Positions 59,561 to 64,000 of a DNA stretch of 64,000 bases are shown here, piece after piece. The position numbers and the translations under genes were made by a program. The DNA is from Saprospira grandis DSM 2844 (GTDB lineage: Bacteria > Bacteroidota > Bacteroidia > Chitinophagales > Saprospiraceae): the NCBI RefSeq assembly GCF_000275825.1, contig NZ_JH719942.1, positions 3,202,070-3,266,069 on the forward strand, read 5' to 3'. Within the stretch, counting starts at the first letter, position 1, and every line of letters starts with the position of its first letter. The notes beneath the pieces were generated by a model. That model ran no database searches and was not told where the DNA came from. It worked only from the letters and a program-made list of their open reading frames with translations.

Positions 59561-59751
59561 TGGGGCGTTACTCCCTTCGGTCGTCGAACGGCGAACTAAA
59601 GTTCTTGTTGTCCTTGCGCAGCTTGCTGCTGTTTTGGGGCCTCCTGCCTGCGGCAGGCGCTACCTTGCACAGCTCGCAAGCCTGCTCGGCCCTGCGGCGG
59701 CTTTGCCGCCTGGGTCTGCGGCTGCGCCGCACTGCTCCACATCGCTAGGCC
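59561..59751 (+). repeat. GC-rich covarying element, copy 22, with detached module
   Basis: The core is 59636-59751 with ends GGCCT/AGGCC and variable hairpin GGCGGC-ttt-GCCGCC. The preceding 59561-59613 stretch has GGGGC and the ~50-nt optional module with stem GAACT-aa-AGTTC but lacks its own core, so this is a nested or rearranged copy. The remainder of the 59752-60023 gap is AT-rich. Confidence 0.85.
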
Positions 59752-59974
59752 AAATGGCGCCCGGCTATCTGCCCAGGCTCTAAAAGCGCAAAATAGAGCT
59801 TGGGCTCAAATTATTGCTTTTTTAGCAAAGCTTAAAGCCTAAAAATCAAAGAATATTTTTTTGTTAAATGCCCTTTTTGAAGATATATATTTTTGTATAT
59901 AGCTAAAAGGCAGTTGCTTAGGGCCTTATATAGAACAACTTATACTTTTAGGGGGTTAATTAGCGGGAAAGCCT

Positions 59975-59982
59975 TATCTTTG
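59975..59982 (+). promoter_or_regulatory. Putative -7 box for adk
   Basis: TATCTTTG fits TAnnTTTG and lies 41 nt before the ATG. No -33 element is clear. Confidence 0.45.
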
Positions 59983-60023
59983 AGGGGAAAAACATCTTTA
60001 CCTATATTTTACGCAAAAATATT

Positions 60024-60602
60024 ATGCTAAATCTCATTTTATTTGGCCCTCCTGGCAGCGGAAAAGGCACCCAAGCTGCAAAATTGGTAGAACGCTATGG
60101 TCTTTTGCATATTTCTACGGGAGATCTCTTTCGCTCAGAAATTAAAAATGAAACGCCCTTAGGGCTAGAGGCCAAGTCTTATATTGATAGAGGCGCCTTG
60201 GTTCCAGATCAGGTGACCATTAACATGTTGGCCAAAAAAATGGGGGAGCATCCCGAGGCCAAAGGCGTTATCTTTGATGGCTTTCCTCGTACTGTAGCGC
60301 AAGCCGAAGTCCTAGATGAGTTGTTAACTCAAAAAGGTACAGCGGTAAGCCAACTCCTATCTTTAGAGGTAGAAGAGGCCGAAATTGTCAAACGTCTGCT
60401 TGCTAGAGGAAAAGAATCTGGCCGTAGCGATGACCAAAACGAAAGCATTATCCAAAACCGAATTGCTACCTATAAAGCACAAACTACTCCAGTAGCGGAC
60501 TATTATGCGGGCCAAGAAAAAACCCAAAAAGTAGCCGGTATGGGGAGCATTGAAGAAATTTTTGAGCGTCTTTGCACTAAAATTGACGCTGTTTTGGTAT
60601 AA
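60024..60602 (+). CDS. adk: Adenylate kinase
   Basis: The 192-residue protein is of the short-lid type. GPPGSGKGTQAAKL is the P-loop, with STGDLFRSEIKNET, VIFDGFPRTVAQAE and RNRIATYKAQTTPVADYY following in order; the zinc-binding lid is absent. It interconverts ATP, AMP and ADP in the cytoplasm. It is a single-gene unit and ends just before a 235-nt gap without a clear feature. Confidence 0.97.
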   Translation: MLNLILFGPPGSGKGTQAAKLVERYGLLHISTGDLFRSEIKNETPLGLEAKSYIDRGALVPDQVTINMLAKKMGEHPEAKGVIFDGFPRTVAQAEVLDELLTQKGTAVSQLLSLEVEEAEIVKRLLARGKESGRSDDQNESIIQNRIATYKAQTTPVADYYAGQEKTQKVAGMGSIEEIFERLCTKIDAVLV

Positions 60603-60837
60603 AATCCAAAGTTTTTTGTTTTTTAGTAAACGGTTTAGCGCAAAGTTTTGCAACTTTGAACTAACAGGCAAGCCCCAGCAACAAACTGCGGGCTTGTCTG
60701 TTTTAGATTTTTGGGACGGAAGTGGTACTGCCTGCTGTTCCCATTCACTCATTTTATGAGTACTTTAGCAAAGCGTTTTTTGCTTCACCTCATTAAGAAG
60801 TATCATTTAACACCCATACCTTAAGATTTTTAAACTT

Positions 60838-61638
60838 ATGTACTACCGCCTGTCCCTCTTGGCAGAAGACCGGATAGAAATGCCTGGCCCCTCACATTTT
60901 ATTGACGCCAATGCAGCTGTCCTCCGATTATTCGAAACCGCAGAAGACAATGTTGTCTACGAGATGGTGGAAAAATATGTGCGCGATGCCTTCGACACAG
61001 AAGACTTTGAATTGCTGGTCCAAAATATTCAGACCTTTGCCAAACGCTCGGACCAAGACGAGTTTGAACGTTTGATGCAATTGCTCGCCGATGACCACTG
61101 GAAAACCATCCAGGAAAAGGGTTTCCAAGCCCTGCCCGCAGAAGCCACCGAAAATGCCTCAGGCTATTGGTATCTAACCAATATTATGGGCGGCGCTCGC
61201 CCCGATCGCGTTAAGCCCAAAGAGGCTTTGCGCATTCAGTTTGAAGTGGAAGGCAATGGGGAAGACCCATTATTTACCGCTGATGATACAGGCCGCTATG
61301 GCGACCTTTACCCCTTTGCTGTTCGAGCATTATTAGATGCTACTGCAGCAGAAGGCAAAATTGGCGATTACGAATTGGCAGGTCCTTTTGTGACTTATTT
61401 TGAAAAACTCAAGGAGTCAGAAAAAACAGCCTTGCCAAGCAATGAGCCCTTTGATTTTGGTAGTTTTGGAGATGACGCCTATGGTGTGGTCTTTGGCGCC
61501 CAACTGATTCAGGGACCAACTGATAATACCGAAGGTACAGAAACGGCTATTTATGAGTTGATTGTAGACCCTAACTGGTTAGCTGGCCCTCTTAAAAAGG
61601 AGTGCCAAACTTATGCTTTCTCTGAATTTGGAGAATAG
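60838..61638 (+). CDS. Acidic hypothetical protein
   Basis: The 266-residue protein has no signal peptide or membrane segment and is strongly acidic. It contains repeated short helices in the first half (VVYEMVEKYVRDAFDTEDFELLVQ), a Gly-Tyr-Trp segment (SGYWYLTNIMGG), and a C-terminal beta-rich part (FGAQLIQGPTDNTEGTETAIYELIV). No family is recognised. A strong terminator follows, so it is monocistronic. Confidence 0.6.
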   Translation: MYYRLSLLAEDRIEMPGPSHFIDANAAVLRLFETAEDNVVYEMVEKYVRDAFDTEDFELLVQNIQTFAKRSDQDEFERLMQLLADDHWKTIQEKGFQALPAEATENASGYWYLTNIMGGARPDRVKPKEALRIQFEVEGNGEDPLFTADDTGRYGDLYPFAVRALLDATAAEGKIGDYELAGPFVTYFEKLKESEKTALPSNEPFDFGSFGDDAYGVVFGAQLIQGPTDNTEGTETAIYELIVDPNWLAGPLKKECQTYAFSEFGE

Positions 61639-61662
61639 TGAATAGGGGCTATTAGATAGACA

Positions 61663-61698
61663 AAAGCGCCTGAGCCGTTCAGCTCAGGCGCTTTCCTT
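61663..61698 (+). terminator. Rho-independent terminator
   Basis: A 13-bp perfect stem AAAGCGCCTGAGC / GCTCAGGCGCTTT with a 6-nt loop precedes a T-rich tract, 24 nt after the acidic protein stop. Confidence 0.9.
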
Positions 61699-61742
61699 TT
61701 TGGCCCAATGGCTTTATGCTAAAAAAAGTAAGGGCTTTTTAG

Positions 61743-61750
61743 TAGTTTTG
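61743..61750 (+). promoter_or_regulatory. Putative -7 box for obg
   Basis: TAGTTTTG fits TAnnTTTG. The same TTTTTAGTAGTTTTG context precedes the AmgK-RapZ gene. If used, repeat copy 23 would be transcribed in the obg 5' leader. Confidence 0.4.
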
Positions 61751-61776
61751 CAGCAAGAAAATGGCCGGGCCCTTTT

Positions 61777-61895
61777 GGCCTAGCGATGTGTAGGGGGGCG
61801 GCGCAGCCGCAGACCAAGGCCGTCAGGCCGCAGGGCCGAGCGAGCAGCGAGCCCCGAAACGTAGCGCCGACGAGCGCAGCGAGGCGGAGGCCCCC
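61777..61895 (-). repeat. GC-rich covarying element, copy 23
   Basis: Ends are GGCCT/AGGCC. The variable hairpin is GGCC-tgac-GGCC (identical to copy 6) and the second is GCGGC-tgc-GCCGC. The G-rich end is 26 nt before the obg start codon. Confidence 0.85.
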
Positions 61896-61921
61896 AAAAA
61901 AAAGAAAATTAAAAAAGAACA

Positions 61922-62929
61922 ATGGCAGATAGTCCAAACTTTATAGATCATGTAAAAATGCATTGCCGCTCAGGTGCTGGGGGCAATGGTTCTGTACACT
62001 TTTATCGGGATAAATTGACCTCTAAAGGAGGACCCGATGGTGGCGATGGTGGCCGTGGTGGCCATATTATTTTGAAGGGGAACAAGCAACTTTGGACCTT
62101 GTTGCCACTCAAGTATATGAAGCATGTGATTGCTTCGGCAGGGCAGCCCGGTAGCGGTAGCCGTTCTTCTGGCGCCAATGGAGAAGATATTATTTTAGAA
62201 GTGCCTTTGGGGACCATTGTCAAGGATGCCGAAACTGGCGAAATTGAGACGGAAATCACAGAAGATGGACAGATCTATATTTTGCTGGCTGGAGGGCATG
62301 GCGGAAAGGGCAACTGGCACTACCGCTCGGCTACCAACCAAACGCCGCAGTATGCCTCTCCAGCTGGAGAAGGTCGAGAATCTTGGAAAATTCTAGAGCT
62401 CAAGGTTTTGGCCGATGTAGGCTTGGTAGGCTTTCCGAATGCTGGAAAATCGACCCTTTTGTCGGTGCTTTCTGCAGCCAAACCCAAAATTGCCAACTAT
62501 CCATTTACTACTTTGGTGCCCAACCTCGGGGTGGTCTCATATCGAGATAACCGCTCTTTTGTGATGGCTGATATTCCTGGAATTATTGAGGATGCACATA
62601 AAGGCAAGGGCATTGGCCACCGATTCTTGCGTCATATTGAGCGTAATGCGGTGCTGTTGTTTATGATCCCAGGCGATGCTGAAGACGTGAAGGAGGAGTA
62701 TCGGATTTTGCTCAATGAACTCAAAAGCTATAATCCAGAATTGCTCGATAAGCCTCGCCTTTTGGCCATCTCTAAGTCTGATTTATTAGACGAGGAACTC
62801 AAAGAATGGATTTCTGCGGAATTGCCTGAAGATTTAGAAACGCTCTTTATTTCTTCCGTAGCCCAAAAAGGCCTGCAAGAACTAAAAGACAAGTTGTGGC
62901 AAATTATGAATATTAGTATTGAGGAGTAG
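61922..62929 (+). CDS. obg: Obg family GTPase
   Basis: The 335-residue protein starts with the Gly-rich Obg fold (about 1-158, [31 protein letters not shown]), then the GTPase domain: GFPNAGKST (G1), TLVPNLGVV (G2), DIPGI (G3) and SKSD (G4). It associates with 50S ribosome assembly and (p)ppGpp signalling. The extra C-terminal domain of some Obg proteins is absent, as in other Bacteroidota. The next gene starts 1 nt after the stop, indicating an operon. Confidence 0.97.
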   Translation: MADSPNFIDHVKMHCRSGAGGNGSVHFYRDKLTSKGGPDGGDGGRGGHIILKGNKQLWTLLPLKYMKHVIASAGQPGSGSRSSGANGEDIILEVPLGTIVKDAETGEIETEITEDGQIYILLAGGHGGKGNWHYRSATNQTPQYASPAGEGRESWKILELKVLADVGLVGFPNAGKSTLLSVLSAAKPKIANYPFTTLVPNLGVVSYRDNRSFVMADIPGIIEDAHKGKGIGHRFLRHIERNAVLLFMIPGDAEDVKEEYRILLNELKSYNPELLDKPRLLAISKSDLLDEELKEWISAELPEDLETLFISSVAQKGLQELKDKLWQIMNISIEE

Positions 62930-62930
62930 T

Positions 62931-63437
62931 ATGAAAAAATCACAGCTATACGGTTTGCTAGGAGGGTTTATTTCCTCTGCGGCCTTAGCCGTTTTGTATG
63001 TAACCGACAAAAATTATTTGTTGGAGGGCTACGAAAAGCTAAGTTGGTTGGTTATCTGGGCGGCTTGCTTTGTTGCGGTGGCCCAAGAGCGCTCGGCCAA
63101 AGAAGACCAATTTATTGGTTTTTATGAGGCCCTACGACCCGCTTTTCAAACCTTTGTCTATGCCTATGTGATCAAGACAATTTTTATTTACCTTCTTTTT
63201 GTGTACATAGATCCCGATTTGCTGGAGCTCTCTAAGCAAAAGGCAATAGAAATTTTTATTGAGCACAAACCCGCCGAAGAACCTCAAGAAATTTTTAATG
63301 GGCGACTAGAAGCCTATAAAAAAGAGTATTTTGGACCAAGGCTTTTTGATTTGGGCATTATGCTAGAAGTCATCCTGGGGTTTGTTCTCTCGGCAATTAC
63401 GGCCTTTCTGATGCGCCGCGATCGCCCTGATTATTAA
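62931..63437 (+). CDS. DUF4199-like membrane protein, first of a pair
   Basis: The 168-residue protein has four hydrophobic segments (about 8-24, 38-52, 84-106, 140-160) and a Lys/Glu-rich cytoplasmic loop (PAEEPQEIFNGRLEAYKKEYFG). The pattern, including YKKEYFGPRLFDLGIMLEVILGFVLSAITAFLMRR, fits DUF4199. The function is unknown. It directly follows obg and precedes a second paralogue. Confidence 0.75.
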   Translation: MKKSQLYGLLGGFISSAALAVLYVTDKNYLLEGYEKLSWLVIWAACFVAVAQERSAKEDQFIGFYEALRPAFQTFVYAYVIKTIFIYLLFVYIDPDLLELSKQKAIEIFIEHKPAEEPQEIFNGRLEAYKKEYFGPRLFDLGIMLEVILGFVLSAITAFLMRRDRPDY

Positions 63438-63442
63438 ATGCT

Positions 63443-64000
63443 ATGGAAACAATGACCAAAAATGTATTGAACTGGGGCCAAATTGCCAAACAAGCCGCCT
63501 ATTTGGGCTCCCTAACTGGACTGGGCTATTTTGTTGGAATTACCCTCATGTATTGGGCCGGAATGGGCCTGGGCGACTGGATTAACTGGGTCTATAGAAT
63601 TGCCGTAATTACCGCAATTATCTGGACCATCATGGCCCTGCGCCTGCGTTACCCCAGCGGCCTCTCTTTCCTAAAAGCCTATTCTGCTGGCCTAATGGCT
63701 TCCTCCGTTTTGGGCCTCTGGATGCTGATCTCCGCTTTTTTGTTTTATGGCCAAATTGCTCCCAATTATCTCCAAGAGTATGAGGCCTTCTACCAAAGAA
63801 ACCGAGAAGTACAAATGTACCAAACCCAATACAAAAATATCAATGCCGAATTAGAGGAGGAGCAAACGAGCAGGGCGCTAACGACCCAAGATAGCCTGAT
63901 TGTCCAAAAAGGCTTGGAAAAACATATGGAAGGTACCGCCTATTTCTTTACCGTTTCTGGCCAAGCCGTAATCAACCTAATTTATAGCCTCGTCTGGGGC
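63443..64000 (+). CDS. DUF4199-like membrane protein, second of a pair, truncated by the window edge
   Basis: The frame from the ATG at 63443 is open for 186 codons to the end of the window. It has three hydrophobic segments in the first 110 residues (GLGYFVGITLMYW, VITAIIWTIMALR, SVLGLWMLISAFLFYG), a charged helical loop, then the start of another segment. It is clearly paralogous in layout to the preceding gene, which it follows after 5 nt. Its C-terminus is outside the window. Confidence 0.75.
   Translation, partial: METMTKNVLNWGQIAKQAAYLGSLTGLGYFVGITLMYWAGMGLGDWINWVYRIAVITAIIWTIMALRLRYPSGLSFLKAYSAGLMASSVLGLWMLISAFLFYGQIAPNYLQEYEAFYQRNREVQMYQTQYKNINAELEEEQTSRALTTQDSLIVQKGLEKHMEGTAYFFTVSGQAVINLIYSLVWG

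Noticed and set aside
89-61895. Open frames of 60-130 codons inside the GC-rich elements (for example 7724-8104, 11101-11313, 27000-27233, 46021-46302, 56949-57224)
   Set aside because: They arise from the palindromic GC-rich sequence. The products (Ala/Arg/Gly/Pro-rich, LGLRPPP-like) recur in both orientations wherever the element occurs and match no protein family.
89-61895. The GC-rich elements as rho-independent terminators
   Set aside because: The T-run precedes the GGGG end, not the 3' end, and several transcripts already have their own terminator before the element (lepB, adhesin).
89-61895. CRISPR array or regularly spaced repeats
   Set aside because: The copies are dispersed kilobases apart in both orientations, and no short regularly spaced repeats or cas genes are present.
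1-64000. tRNA, rRNA or tmRNA genes
   Set aside because: No conserved TpsiC-loop signal with a matching acceptor stem, and no rRNA core sequence, was seen on reading.

Overview
The window looks like chromosome of a gliding, filamentous Bacteroidota bacterium, most like Saprospira (family Saprospiraceae). This is an inference from content. The evidence is a 2,449-residue SprB-repeat surface protein with a type B type-IX-secretion C-terminal domain, Bacteroidota-type -7 promoter boxes (TAnnTTTG), a large signal peptidase I, an SDR-type threonine dehydrogenase next to kbl, and several TTG starts. Almost everything is ordinary chromosomal coding sequence. No rRNA, tRNA, phage or CRISPR array was seen.

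Layout. 1-8.1 kb: tail of an unknown gene and the giant adhesin. 8.1-11.4 kb: DinB-like protein, ECF sigma factor and probable anti-sigma partner, bracketed by two ~360-bp inverted repeats. 11.5-19.8 kb: MlaE/MlaF lipid transporter, glycosyltransferase, membrane protein, mnmG, zinc-type CDF exporter, methyltransferase. 20-27 kb: di-haem peroxidase, isocitrate dehydrogenase, LptE-like lipoprotein, thioesterase, adenosine deaminase-like enzyme, membrane protein, FKBP lipoprotein. 27.7-36 kb: ohr/ohrR with paired operators, lpxB, acetyltransferase, rlmD, rsmB-type methylase, dolichol-phosphate-mannose-type glycosyltransferase, lepB. 36.4-42.7 kb: fur-STAS-purA, small hypotheticals, NlpC/P60 protein, MDR oxidoreductase. 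43-46.3 kb: decayed accessory island with an RHS remnant split by a MITE-like insert, an RHS toxin tip, a tandem Imm53-like immunity gene and a hairpin-rich 1.2-kb spacer. 46.4-52 kb: propionyl-CoA synthetase-like enzyme, five tandem STAS-like paralogues, AmgK-RapZ fusion. 52-64 kb: accD, rimO, lipoprotein, two more STAS-like paralogues, kbl-tdh, adk, obg and two DUF4199-like membrane proteins.

The main discovery candidate is a dispersed GC-rich element of about 110-160 bp, present in 23 recognisable copies plus one deleted remnant (numbered copy 1-23 below). Every copy starts TTTGGGG and has ends that can pair, and the pairing survives sequence change: GGCCT/AGGCC in 15 copies, GGCTG/CAGCC in 6, GGCCC/GGGCC in 1 and GGCTT/AAGCC in 1. 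Two internal hairpins also keep their symmetry while their sequences differ, around a fixed centre (GCTCGC-AGGTCT or TGTTC-GCTCGGCCC). The G-rich end lies within 70 nt of a start or stop codon in 20 of 23 copies. This is the pattern expected of a structured element maintained by base pairing. I do not recognise it as a named family.

Functionally, the genes cover envelope biogenesis (mlaEF, lpxB, lptE-like, lepB, glycosyltransferases), RNA modification (mnmG, rlmD, rsmB-like, rimO), peroxide defence (ohr/ohrR, di-haem peroxidase), central metabolism (icd, accD, purA, adk, propionate activation, threonine breakdown) and contact-dependent competition (RHS toxin/immunity).
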